A DNA stretch of 64,000 bases from Xanthostigma xanthostigma (GCA_963575645.1 OY754466.1:47586001-47650000), one strand, 5' to 3'; shown: positions 25,534 through 36,122, numbered from the stretch's first letter. Program-made: numbers and translations. Notes: generated from the letters alone by a model not told the origin.

Positions 25534-25712
25534 TATTCGGAACCCAAAGGAATGGTGAGACCTCTGGTGAGAAATGCGCCGAACTGTCCTAAGGGGGGTT
25601 TTTGACAAGTAAACATTGATTTAGAAAAAAATAATTATCTGTCAAAAACCCCCCTTAGGAGAGTTCGGCGCATTTCTCACCAGAGGTCTCACCATTCCTT
25701 TGGGTTCCGAAT
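25534..25712. repeat. Foldback element, arms about 73 bp
   Basis: Arms 25534-25607 (TATTCGGAACCCAAAGG...) and 25640-25712 are near-perfect inverted copies around a 32-bp A-rich loop. MITE-like hairpin. Confidence 0.85.
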
Positions 25713-26488
25713 ACCTACTGTGATTTGTTAACTGACAATAATTATTTTGACCATGATTCTTCGATCCATCTGACTAATCAAATTCAAGAAAATTTACCTT
25801 TCATTGTTTTATGTTGTTTAATTACGTCATATGACAGAATTTTCGAATGCGATGATTAATAGGTACCTAAATAAATTAAATTTTATGTTGGACATAGATC
25901 TTAATTATTATCAATTATTTGTATTGTTTATTTTTGAATTGATAGGTAATAATAAAAAATAAATTACACATATCTGTCTATTCTTATGTAATTTTCAATA
26001 TTTTTTCAAAGATTTTATATCATATTCGTCGGTTATCGCTAAATTATAATTTTCTATTGTTCACTAAATATTTGATTATATCTTTCAAAAACTTAAATAA
26101 GAAAATAATTAGTTTTTCCTTTCCCCATGATGTAACTTCTAAACAATAGATATTTTTATAGTTATTAATTACGCGAAATTTTAGTAAACTGCCTAAAAGA
26201 TGATTATAGGTTATTTGAAGTAATCGCAAACTTTTTTTTGACGCGCGATTTGATGCGGTTTTGCTCGGTTCAACCAATTGGCTCTTTTAGAATACAAAAC
26301 AAAACTTGCGCACTGCAATGCCGAATCAATAGTATCAAGGTTTTCATTTATTTTTGAATTTTCTAAAAGTATCGTATGCGCGATTCTTCCTCTATTGTCG
26401 GGTCTCCTAAATATAGTGGTTGCCTGACCTGAGTTGATTCAATGTACATCCGGCTTTAGACAGGCTATTATAGTTAATAGTAAATACA
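25713..26488. other. Non-coding stretch, nothing recognisable
   Basis: Only incidental frames, such as a 77-codon minus-strand one at 26044-26277 with no domain. Confidence 0.4.
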
Positions 26489-26942
26489 AAATTAATCATT
26501 AGGCCGAATCGACTAGGGGCACGTGCACGCACCAGGAAAAAAAACTATTCATTAAACGAAAATTTTATTTGAAAATTTGTATGAAATTTCCCAACAACAA
26601 TATTATTTTCTTTCATTGTTTATTGTAATTTATTGCATTTAACAAGATAACATTTAAAATAACTACGTCATGTCTCATTTCTCTTTCCCGACCCATCAAA
26701 AAACCTGGATCATCAATTATCAATAACCTATTCATTAAGACCATTTTAATAAAGCTAACGAGTCAGGTAAGGCGATGCTGCAGCATCTAGTCAAAGTAAT
26801 CATGTTGTTACAATATCACATAAGACATTGAAGTAACAGGATACCTGGAGTCGATCATCTGGAAGTTACTTACATCCCTTCATCAACTTGAAAAAACCTG
26901 ATTGCATTGCTTAGGGCCCCGGACAGGGTTAATCCGGTCCTG
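26489..26942 (-). mobile_element. hAT-type MITE (family 2, copy 1, one end eroded)
   Basis: An inverted copy of 58350-58811. The right end reads TTAATCCGGTCCTG, matching the CAGGnCCGGATTAA terminus. The left end starts at ATTAATCATTAGGCC and lacks the expected terminal CAGTGCCGG. A fragment of 81 codons just inside is incidental. Confidence 0.75.
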
Positions 26943-27235
26943 AATACCATTGATCAATCAATTTTGAGCTTACAAAAAAAATTGACTGTTGTTGCATGTT
27001 TGAAATTCAATTTCTTCAACGTCAATCTAATAATTAATGTTGTCCTTGTCATCATCAACAACATTCATATCAATTTGAAGGAGCGAAAGATGTTCTGCTG
27101 TTATTTCAATGATTTTTTTAATGAAATACTTATCTTTATTATCTATAATTAACGCTGAACGAAAACAAATACATCATACAGGGCTTCTCATGTTTAGACT
27201 ATCCATTTTAGTGTTCGATAAATGCTTTGAGATTT

Positions 27236-27415
27236 TGGAAGATTAAAAAGGAAGAATCCTGGTGGCATAGGATCGATGAACAAAGCAAATACTGAAGGTT
27301 TTTATTGCATTTTATTGTCGGACGTTTCGGAAATAATAAAATGCAATAAAAACCTTCAGTATTTGCTTTGTTCATCAATCCTATGCCACCAGGATTCTTC
27401 CTTTTTAATCTTCCA
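27236..27415. repeat. Penelope-type hairpin remnant with GACGTTTCG apex
   Basis: Arms of about 83 bp (GGAAGATTAAAAAGGAAGAA... and its complement) surround CGGACGTTTCGG. On the minus strand the apex reads CCGAAACGTCCG, the 3' half of a hammerhead (GAAAC, GUC), but the CUGANGA box is missing. The context resembles the intact hammerhead hairpins elsewhere in the window. Confidence 0.6.
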
Positions 27416-28420
27416 ACATTTAAACAGGATCATCATCATCACTCTAAATTATTAGAGTTATTTTTCACAATCATAAGCTTTGGGATTTATTATAGACTAT
27501 TATAATTGCAGGAAATAATGGCCTTAGATTGTGACCACATATATTTCTTCATAAGAAAAGTATTGTATTGATTAAAACGAAATTTTTCTTAAATTATGAA
27601 TAAATCTATTTACCATCGTTTTTTGTACCATTTTAACTTCGATACAACTTTTTTCCTACGTATGATTTGATCAAAATTTAGTTTGAAAACCGAAATAACA
27701 TCTCAGGGAAGTACACGGACAAATAGGTTACCAAAGTCTACAGGTCATGAGTTCACAAATTATAAAGTTAACTCGTTTAGATTTTTTTTTAATATCGAAA
27801 TGAGTAGCCTAATATAGGGAACCCTGTGTATGTAGTTTTTTTACGATTTTGAAATAAATTCGCACGCAGCAATTCTACAAATATTTATATCATTTAAGGG
27901 CATTAGAATATATTATTAACTCTAATTGGATTTAGTTGTTTCTATCTAACTAATAATTACTGACATATTTGAAGTACATCGAGAGTAGGTATTACAGGAT
28001 ATGCATTTACCTAACACGTAAGATTGGATCACGTATTCATGCACTTTGTTATCGTTATTACAGTAATTTAAAATAGAATTATAGTAAACTCTCGTTTGCT
28101 CGACCCCAGCTATCCGTCCTCGCATTGACCGGATTCGTGATATTGCATTCCCTTTATGACTGGCTTTTTTCCCGGCTGAGTCCGGGGGAATTTGGTTTGG
28201 TAATGAAATAATCAAAAGCAGCAAATCTCTCGTATACATTTCTTTATGGTATTTCGTAATAAAATTAGTATGTTTAATTCAGGAATCGTATGAAATTCCA
28301 GATTTTTTTTGCATTTTTGCTCACGCCTCATCCTGCTTTAGTATAATAATTTACAATCTAAGATTATTATTGTCAAACTATGTAATAAATGCAGTGTTGA
28401 GTAAAAACATGATGGGCTTA
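27416..28420. other. Non-coding stretch, nothing recognisable
   Basis: No coding exon or repeat boundary supported; a 97-codon minus-strand frame at 27946-28239 has no domain or signal. Confidence 0.4.
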
Positions 28421-28985
28421 TACAGTATGCAAACACGTAAGGTGCACATAGGGAAATTAACATTGGGAAAAAATGACTAGATCAGAGTGAGCCTTGAAAT
28501 CTTGTTTTTCAATTTGACAGATAATATTCTTTTGCAAAATGAAGAAAATATTCAAATGATTACAACATAATCGGACTTTTTTTATTAATGGGACATTAAA
28601 TTCCCAAAAATACTTAAATATGGTGCGAGATCAAATATCTCCGCCTATTCGTGTTGAACCTAAAGACATGGGGTCACTGATTTACCAACGCGCATACGTC
28701 ATACCAGTCAGACAATTTTTGAATGAAATGCTTCCAAACAGATGGAGTTGTTTTTTTTTTTTGTTTTATTTTTGTACAAAAAAATTAAAATAATGATTTA
28801 TAAGAGCTTTTTATTATTAAAAAAGCCAAGTAAAATAAAAATAAATCAAAATAAAATAGAAATCCTCAAGATTACCACGATAATTCAATAGAAATATCAT
28901 TTAATGCAGTCATGGCTAACTCTGATCCAAGTATTTTTCCCAATGCTAATTTCCCTATGTGCACCTTATGCGTTTACATACTGTA
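28421..28985. mobile_element. TIR element, 565 bp, TA-flanked
   Basis: Starts TACAGTATGCAAACACGTAA and ends with the inverted relative ...GCGTTTACATACTGTA. Arms of about 70 bp share GTGCACATAGGGAAATTA. The TA at the edges fits Tc1/mariner-like insertion. No transposase frame remains. Confidence 0.75.
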
Positions 28986-29964
28986 GGTATATTACTTTGC
29001 TGACTAGTTACTTCTTCTAATTCTGATTTCGTTCACTTGCAACTGTTTAATCGGCCGATTAAATAGTTTGTTAAACCGACTTTTTGAGCTTTTAAAAATT
29101 GCGTTCCAGCGATTAAATGTCACCGTTATGCCAAATCGACCTTGTCGCCATCTCGTAGCCAACGTATGAACAAAGGATCTTGAAGTCCAGCCTTAAGAAC
29201 GTTTATTTTATCGAGATTATTATTTTTTAAATTACGGTAATTATGATGGGCAATTAAATATGTAGCTGTAAAAAAATAATTTTCACTATTAATGTCCTGA
29301 ACAGTAGACAATAGTGCATTCGCTATAATTATTTCATTTAAATAAAATAATAAAGTATTTGTTTAAAATTTAAATCCATGGCTCTATAGGTGCAATGTCT
29401 GCTAGACTTCTATGCTACACGTAATACATTGTGCATTTCCCGTGTGTTGTCTATTGTCATTTAATAATGTAAAAAAACTTGAATTATTCGCCAGTTATAT
29501 TAAAATTAATGCACGCAATAATATTACTATCTCACCTTTGCTTGTATGAATAATGTGTTCATCTACATGTCTGGATTTATTAATATTTATGGTTTTCCGA
29601 ACGAAACCATATCTAGGATCTGAGTAAATAGGGTTTTGTTTTATTAAAAATTCAGCGACAGCATAATATAATGCGTTACTTCGAAAGTAGAGATTTGAAA
29701 AATTCTTTCATTGTTTGTTTCTTGATGGCTAATAATATATGCTATGATAAAAGGGGAAACGGTGAGCTAAAAAAGCGATTTACATCCGGGCAAAATCGAA
29801 TTGGACTGCCAGTGATGAACTAAAGGAATTCTAATGTAAAAAAAATATAAATTGTTCAGCCAACTACATGAAAACAGGCCAACTGTACATTAAATATATT
29901 ATCAACTAAATCAAAATTAACAAATTATTTAGAGAATGGAGGTAATATAGCGATTTGATAATTT

Positions 29965-30010
29965 TTATGATCCTGAAGAAGACACAATTTTTGTCAAAAC
30001 TTTGATAAAA
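29965..30010 (+). ncRNA. Degenerate hammerhead ribozyme-like motif
   Basis: CTGAAGA at 29973-29979 and a possible short stem II (GACA / TGTC) are followed by AAAAC-TTT-GAT where GAAAC-GTT-GAT would be expected. The essential G of GAAA is changed, so cleavage is unlikely. It sits 100 nt upstream of the coding start exon of gene A, within the putative intron. Confidence 0.4.
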
Positions 30011-30136
30011 ATATAAGCAAATAAATATTGTTATTTTTTGATCTTGTATTCCGTTCTAATTTAAACTTCAAATAAGCTGTTTGTACATTAATAATATTGA
30101 TTTTATTTCAGGTGCATCAAGGCAAACGCCAGCACC

Positions 30137-30161
30137 ATGTCGCCATTGTCGTTATGTTTTG
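30137..30161 (+). CDS. Gene A coding exon 1 (signal peptide, first part)
   Basis: Twenty-five coding bases (MSPLSLCF plus one base) after acceptor TTTATTTCAG and before donor GTAATG; phase 1. Context CACCATGT is a reasonable start. Confidence 0.8.
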
Positions 30162-33100
30162 GTAATGTATTATTTTACTAATAACAATTAATCGATTAAG
30201 AATAATGAAAAAGGAACATGAACTGACAATGTTCATTTACTTTGAAGATCGCGCACACTTATCAAGCATAAATCTGTACGACCTACACACCACAAAGCTA
30301 TAAGAATTGTTTTCAATCTAGGCTTTCGTGACAGTTGTAAAAATTGTTTTAAGGCAAATCAAATATTAACAGTTCCATCTATTTACATTTATCACTCTCT
30401 ATGTCATTTGCAGAAATTTGTTACTAAATATCCAACTCACAGTACAATACATAGCTACCAAATGCGTAATAAGAACTCAATTATTCTTCCGAAACCAAAT
30501 CTCAGTCTTTATCAAAACAGCCCCGAATACTATGCCCTAAATTTCTATAATTGCCTTCCTATAGAACTTAAGAATTTACCTTTTCTTAAATTTAAAAGGG
30601 AGCTTAAATCATTTTTAATTAAAGCTTGTCTATATTCAGTATAAGAATTTTTTAAAATTAATTTTAATTAAGAAATTTATGACGAACTCCTGCTATATAG
30701 CTATTATGGACAATAAATTTATTCTATTTTATTCTATTCTATTCTATTCTATTCTAAGGTGATTCACAGCCACCTGATCTTTTTAATAATAACAAAACCA
30801 ACAGCCGAACCTAATACCTGCATTAGTGGGCTTACTTATTTAAAATTTCAAATGCTTCTAGCTCAGTTAGGATAGCGTTCCAGGTATATGTTCATTAGAC
30901 ATTTTTGACTTGAAATCACCCTAGCAACACAGGCACAGGCTATGGCAGTCATGTCGTGGGACATTCTGTATATTAAGCGTATTAATCCTGCTTTGTTAAA
31001 TGGAATATTTTCGAAATTTTGTGGTATCCTTAGCTTTATAATTTCAGTTTATTTTATTGATTAGAATAAGGAAAATAGATTTTAAGGATTTATTCCAATG
31101 AGATCCCAGAAATCCCAGTATTCTTTGAAGAACTCCAGACAAGCAGACCGACTTAACTGTTTAAAGTTGCGTAAAACTGCAGCAATGAAATAAAAAATAT
31201 CATATTTTAAACAAGACTCTTTGCTAAGAAAGTACTTATTCTCTTAGTTTGAATGTCAGTTAAAAAGTGCGTCCCATTTCACATAAATGTGGTGTAACAT
31301 TGTTATTCAATTAAAAGTAAATAAGTTACAAAATTAATTATTTACTGAGTAACTATATAATAAACACGTAAGTGAAATTAGTATGGAATTAACTGCGGTC
31401 TATGTTTCATTGTTTAAACTATCATACTATGAGAATCTATTTAAATTTAACAAGCTTTTTTTCTTTCATCGGTGTTTAAGTCTTTCAAAGCTTCTTTTTT
31501 TGTTACGGTCATTTATTTATAAATGTAATTGTCTTTCCAATTTTAAGTCACAAAAAAATTTACTTTTGGCTCTAAACATTGTAAAAGCTCATTTTAAAGA
31601 AGGTGTAGGGACGCCATACATGTTTTAGTCTCAAATTTTGTTGATTTCTTCTGCTAGCTGTCAAAAAAATAAAAGATCTTTTGATATACTCCCAGAATTT
31701 TAAGAAATATACTGTGAAGTTAAAAATCACCAAACTCGTATATTTTTACTTATACCGTTTTGCTTTATACTCCTTCACATGTTTTATTATGCATAATGTG
31801 GATATAAACAAATTTATTTAGTACTAACAAACCGTTTTTATACTTATTTAATTAAGTTTACATAACAAATAGTTACCGTATTTACAAATAGCCGAGTTTC
31901 CCACGATCAATTTAACAATAGTGTCTTAACTCTTAACATTCATGAATGAATACACAAATAATTATAACACCAAGGCTTATTTCTAACAATTCTTTTATTT
32001 TTTAGCAATTCTGGGCCTAAGCTGTGCAGTTTTTGTAAGTATTATTAAATTTTTAATTTTCGTACTGTAATAACACGTTACAATTGACAGCCTTGAAATA
32101 TAAAACAATATAACGAATTTCATACTTAGCAATTTCTTTGTTAATGGGAATGAAAAAAAATTAGTTTAAATACTTTACATTAGAAAAAAAAAATTTGTGC
32201 AGGCACAAAACGGTTATAACTACGACAAACCGGACAAACCATTTGGAGGACAACAGACAACTCCGGCAACATTCCCTGGGACAAGTGGTTATCCAACATC
32301 GTCTTCTGGTGGAGGTAGTGGCTACCCATCACCATCAACAGGTGGAGGTTATCCATCATCTTCAAGACCATCTGCAGGATATCCTTCGACGCCAACTGGA
32401 TTCACAGCGTCAACCGCAAGCGGCTCGTATTCCCCAGGACCCACAACACCATCATATCCTTCTAGTGGATATCCGTCTGGAAGGCCGTCAGGTCCGTCAT
32501 TTCCAAGTGGTGGACAGCAAAATAATTATAATCAAGGAACTCAGCGACCACAAAGTGGATATCCGTCTGGACCGTCAACTCCAACTGGGCAATATAATCA
32601 ACCATCGAGTGGTTATCCAGGATCAACTGGTTCAACACCTTCTAGTGGACAAGGCTACCCATCAAGCTCTCAGAAACCATCTGGAGGATATCCAGGATCA
32701 CAAGGAACATCGGGAGGATACCCTAGTGGACCGCAAGGGCCGTCAAGTGGACAGAGTGGTTATCCATCTAGTAAACCTGGTCAAGGACCGTCAGGTCCTA
32801 CTTCTCAATATCAGGGTGGCCAAGGACCGTCAGGACCAACTGCCCAATATCAAGGTATTGTAGCAAGCTTTGTTACATTAACTCTCTCTCTCTTTTTTGT
32901 AATATTGTCAAAATTAGTTTTCCTTAGCTACGCTGGAAAAATGAATGTTGTTATTAATTTAGAAAAAATCAATTCAATTATTTTCATCTGAGAAAACAGA
33001 TCATCACGAATTTTTAATAATTCAATATCTAAGCGGTTAATTTATTTTAAAGTAAGAACTTTTTTAAGTACTTACAGTATGATACCAAACTGGTTTTAAA

Positions 33101-35718
33101 TGTACATTTTCCATAATATTCTTATCACATATTGTAGCCAATCAAGTTTTCCTACTTAAAAAAGGCAGTCTGTATCATTTACAGTCTTAGCGAACGTGAC
33201 TAAAGATAACTTAAAAAAATAAAAATCGTACAGTTTCGACAATGTGTATTTATCATTTTTATGCTAAATAAAAAAACATATTGAAAATTATGATGTTTAT
33301 AGTTTTCAGTAACAAATTAATTTGCTTATTATAATATTGTACGGACTTTGAGACTTTTCAAAAAATGATGTAATTTAAAATAAACCTAAAACGTTTTCTT
33401 TCTGAACTTTGCTTAAATACTCAGTTGATAATGTTTAACAATATATATCAGATATCGTGTCTATCGATAATAATTAATAAGAAAAAATCGCAGGTTTGTG
33501 GACAAAAGTTATATTTATAAATGTACGACGTTTCGTCTATAAATTTAGACTTTTTCAAAACATGGCAACAAGTTTATGTATAAATTTTTAAACAATAAAA
33601 ATTAAAATTAAAAATTCGAAAGTTAGTTCAATATAGTTGTACTGACTACTTAAATTTTGAGTGTCTGTTCTATAATTAATAGAATTGTTTTTTCTAATGA
33701 AACACATTTCACTGATATTACGTTTTTTCCAATTTGACTCTTTATCTACTATTTGAACTTAGTTAAATAGAAATTTATCTCCAGTGTCGAAATGATGAGA
33801 TGACAACGCGGTCTTAATATCACTTAATAAATTTATGTTTCTACAGTCCATTCTGTGTTGGTAAATTCTATGTTTTAGTAACTGTCTTGTTTGCCCCACA
33901 TAACACTTACTACATTCACAAGGTATTTTATAAATGATATTAGATTGATGTAAAATATGTGTTTTATCTTCAATTTGTACTTGAAAAAGTCTAAATTTAT
34001 AGACGAAACGTCGTACATTTATAAATATAACTTTTGTCCACAAACCTGTCTTTTTTCTTGTTTAACAATACGTTTCTTTTTTTTATATTTCATCTGTACT
34101 AGTTAAGAGTTAATAAATTTTGATATTTTGATTTTAATTGATCGTAGGCGGCCAAGGACCTTCTGGTCCAACAGCTACATACCAAGGTGGACGAGGACCT
34201 TCTGGACCTAGTGTACAATATCAAGGTGGTCAAGGACCTTCAGGTCCAACAGCTACATATCAAGGTGGACGTGGACCTTCCGGACCTAGTGTGCAATATC
34301 AAGGCGGCCAAGGGCCCTCCGGACCTAGTGTGCAATATCAAGGCGGCCAAGGGCCCTCTGGACCTAGTGTTCAATATCAAGGCGGCCAAGGGCCCTCTGG
34401 ACCTAATGTTAAATATCAAGGCGGCCAAGGGCCCTCTGGACCTAGTGTTCAATATCAAGGCGGCCAAGGGCCCTCTGGACCTAGTGTTCAATATCAAGGC
34501 GGCCAAGGGCCCTCTGGACCTAGTGTTCAATATCAAGGCGGGCAGGGACCTTCAGGACCAAATGTACAATATCAGGGCGGACAAGGTGGACATAACGACG
34601 ATGATAGATCTTATGATGAAGGCGACTATTCTGCTATTCCTGGTGAAGCTGGAACTGACTATCCAATTTATTCAGAAATTCCACAAACATCTTTCAGTTG
34701 TGATCAACAACAATATCCAGGATATTATGCGGACGTCGAGGCACAATGTCAAGTTTTCCATATTTGTGCTAATAACAAAACTTACGATTTCTTATGTCCA
34801 AACGGTACGATTTTCCATCAAGAATATTTTGTTTGCGTTTGGTGGAACCAATTCGATTGTAACTCCGCTCCATCTTTGTATGGATTGAATGCCAATATTT
34901 ACGATTACTCCATTACTGGAAGTCAACAGGGTCAGTATTCTGGTGCACAAGGTCCGAATGCTCAGTATCAAGGTGGACAAGGACTTCAAGGTCCATCTGT
35001 AAATTATCAAGGTTCCCAAGGACCTCAAGGCCCATCTGTAAATTATCAAGGTTCCCAAGGACCTCAAGGGCCATCAGTAAATTATCAAGGATCTCAAGGA
35101 CCTCAGGGCCCTTCAGTAAGTTATCCAGGATCTCAAGGACCACAAGGCCCGTCGGCCACCTTCCAAGGTTCACAAGGACCTCAAGGACCCTCAGTAAGCT
35201 ATCCGGGATCTCAAGGACCGCAAGGACCATCTGCAAGCTATCCTGGATCACAGGGACCTAAAGGACCATCAGCAAGCTATCCGGGATCTCAAGGGCCGCA
35301 AGGACCATCTGCAAGCTATCCTGGATCACAGGGACCTCAAGGTCCATCAGTAAGTTATCCGGGCTCACAAGGACCATCAGGTCCGTCAGCTGGATATCCG
35401 AGTTCACAAAGACCGTCAGGCCCTTCAGCAAGCTATCCTAGTACTCATGATGGACCATCAGGACCTTCCGCCGGATATCCTAGCTCTCAAGGACCGTCCG
35501 GACCTTCCGCTGGATATCCCAGCACTCAAGGACCATCGGGACCTTCAGTAGGCTATCCAAGTTCTCAAACGCCATCTGGACCATCCGCTGGTTATCCAGG
35601 ATCTCAAGGACCAAGCACTGGAAACTATCCAAGTCAACCTAGCGGATTTACGCCCGGACCACAATCTGGCACGCCGACCAAACCTAACAGAGAGTATTTA
35701 CCACCGAGAAAGGGTTAA
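30137..35718 (+). CDS. Secreted CPAP1-like chitin-binding protein with elastic-type repeats (gene A, 758 aa, spliced)
   Basis: Likely a structural extracellular protein that anchors to chitin in cuticle or another chitinous matrix. Joined exons give the signal peptide MSPLSLCFAILGLSCAVFA, probably cut before QNGYNYD. Residues 20-220 are Ser/Gly/Pro/Tyr-rich (SGYPS motifs). About 13 tandem 13-residue units of the type GGQGPSGPSVQYQ follow. A six-cysteine CBM_14 domain lies at about 420-473, with Cys spacing 15-5-9-12-7, the usual aromatic positions (GYYAD, CVWW) and PNGTIF. About 17 more units (GSQGPQGPSVNYQ, drifting to GPSGPSAGYP) lead to the end, REYLPPRKG. One CBM_14 defines the CPAP1 class. 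Nearly every repeat has one Tyr, as in resilin, suggesting elasticity or dityrosine crosslinks (inference). Neighbouring units are nearly identical in DNA, so repeat number may vary. The start is fixed by the signal peptide and the acceptor 25 nt upstream. Confidence 0.85.
30255..30762 (+). mobile_element. 5'-truncated LINE tail in an intron of gene A
   Basis: Plus-strand translation gives HKAIRIVFNLGFRDSCKN, then VPSIYIYHSLCHLQKFV, then HSYQMRNKNSI ... EYYALNFYNCLPIELKNL and a stop near 30642. This is the C-terminal block of Jockey/CR1-type reverse transcriptase proteins. A (TTCTA)n-like tail at about 30722-30756 marks the 3' end. It is a dead-on-arrival copy in the same direction as gene A. 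Confidence 0.75.
30763..32005 (+). other. Rest of gene A intron before the microexon
   Basis: No exon or clear repeat. The intron ends TCTTTTATTTTTTAG, a strong acceptor. Confidence 0.45.
32006..32034 (+). CDS. Gene A microexon (signal peptide core)
   Basis: Only 29 nt (completes A, then ILGLSCAVF) between TTTTTTAG and GTAAGT. It converts phase 1 to phase 0 and supplies the hydrophobic core that the next exon lacks, which is why the model needs it. Confidence 0.8.
32203..32854 (+). CDS. Gene A exon with SGYPS-rich region and first repeats
   Basis: Follows acceptor TTTGTGCAG. Encodes A-QNGYNYDKPDKPFGG, a low-complexity SGYPS region, then two GPSGPT-type repeat units. Ends CAATATCAAG before a weak donor GTATTG, phase 1. 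If the donor were skipped, the frame would run to a stop at about 32989. Confidence 0.8.
33488..34052 (-). mobile_element. Penelope-like element remnant with GIY-YIG region
   Basis: Minus-strand frame 34043-33759 reads YKIPCECSKCYVGQTRQLL then KHRIYQH. This is the start of the GIY-YIG endonuclease of Penelope-like elements (YVGQT with a preceding CxxC and a following R...H). The frame ends early, and the reverse transcriptase is absent. It is bracketed by inverted arms (33488-33560 and about 33970-34052) that contain GACGTTTCGTC, a degenerate hammerhead hairpin in opposite orientations. It lies within the last intron of gene A, antisense to it. Confidence 0.75.
33969..34015 (+). ncRNA. Degenerate hammerhead motif in Penelope-like arm
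   Basis: Stem I GTAC (after TTT) pairs with GTAC after the cleavage-site-like GTC. Stem II is GTCTA...TAGAC and GAAAC is intact. The first box reads TTGAAAA instead of CTGANGA, so two core positions are lost. The opposite arm (33505-33545, minus strand) has the same form. This ties the hammerhead family to a Penelope-like coding remnant. Confidence 0.5.
34148..34590 (+). repeat. 39-bp coding tandem repeat array
   Basis: About 11 units of 39 bp encoding GGQGPSGPxVQYQ. The six units from about 34303 to 34536 differ by only a few bases, including a shared GGGCCCTC string, a sign of recent unequal exchange or gene conversion. Frames in other phases and on the minus strand are repeat shadows. Confidence 0.9.
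34148..35718 (+). CDS. Gene A last exon: repeats, CBM_14 domain, repeats
   Basis: Starts after ATCGTAG; G plus GC restores a Gly codon and continues the 13-residue period (39 bp) from the previous exon. Eleven repeat units are followed by an acidic linker (NDDDRSYDEGDYSAIPGEAG). CBM_14 Cys codons run from 34699 to 34860, then about 17 further units and the stop TAA at 35716-35718. Confidence 0.88.
34984..35640 (+). repeat. Second coding tandem repeat array
   Basis: Roughly 17 units of 33-42 bp (mostly 39) encoding GSQGPQGPSxxYQ grading into SSQGPSGPSAGYP. More diverged than the upstream array, so probably older or under less homogenisation. Confidence 0.85.
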
Positions 35719-35754
35719 AATAATGCAGCTCAAAAACTGTGTACCGTGCTTTTA

Positions 35755-35760
35755 AATAAA
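35755..35760 (+). terminator. Poly(A) signal of gene A
   Basis: AATAAA 37 nt after the stop codon, followed by an A-run and TTTTTTGT, a normal 3' end layout. Confidence 0.75.
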
Positions 35761-36029
35761 AAAAAAATGTAAATATTTTTTGTAAGTAAAATATCGTGAC
35801 GTAAGTTTCTCAAGCAAAATTAACGGAAGAACATATAAATTATCTGTACTGAAATTTCCTGAAAGTTTCCGTTTTTATGGATAGTTCAGGAAACAACGGA
35901 TTAGTATAGAAATGCCTGTGTTAATTGCAATAAATTTTAACTAAATTCTTAAGGACTTGTGTCCATTCCAGTAATTAATGTTAATTCAGTTTTAGAACAG
36001 CGAAATAAGGAACACCAAACTAATAACAT
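35761..36029. other. Short intergenic stretch after gene A
   Basis: Contains ATAAATTTT and similar AT-rich sequence; no feature recognised. Confidence 0.4.
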
Positions 36030-36122
36030 TTTTTTCTCGACACGCGTTTTGCAAACATTTTAATCGTCTCCTGATGATGCTTAGCATGTTTAGCGAAACG
36101 TAGGCAGGTCGAGAAAAACGTG
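36030..36122 (+). ncRNA. Hammerhead ribozyme motif 1 (intact core)
   Basis: Stem I TCTC (36067-36070) pairs with GAGA (36111-36114). The box CTGATGA is at 36071-36077. Stem II (36079-36094, one mismatch) is GCU...AGC. GAAAC is at 36095-36099. A two-pair stem III (AC / GU) closes an 8-nt loop, ending in the cleavage triplet GTC at 36108-36110. All invariant core bases are present. An outer inverted pair (CTCGAC / GTCGAG) flanks it. Hammerheads of this minimal form are known from Penelope-like elements. Confidence 0.65.

Larger units (their letters stand above)
18841..30111 (+). other. Putative first intron of gene A, filled with repeats
   Basis: It begins GTAAGT and ends ATTTCAG. Apart from the repeats listed separately I see no coding exon inside. 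Stretches 18841-22030 and 20690-21650 hold nothing recognisable except a fragment near 20735-20770 resembling the repeat at the window's left edge and a small hairpin near 20500. Confidence 0.45.
30112..35760 (+). other. Gene A transcript body (exons 2-5 to poly(A) signal)
   Basis: Spans the acceptor at 30110-30111 to AATAAA at 35755-35760. Coding exons are 30137-30161, 32006-32034, 32203-32854 and 34148-35718. Introns are 1,844, 168 and 1,293 bp. The reading frame runs through every junction without a stop, and repeat periodicity continues across the last junction, which supports the model strongly. Confidence 0.8.

Noticed and set aside
32195-35251. Long frames in other phases and on the minus strand across gene A
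   Set aside because: They arise from the 39-bp repeats, whose length is a multiple of three, so every phase stays open. Only the Gly/Ser/Pro/Tyr frame has signal peptide, CBM_14 and splice support.
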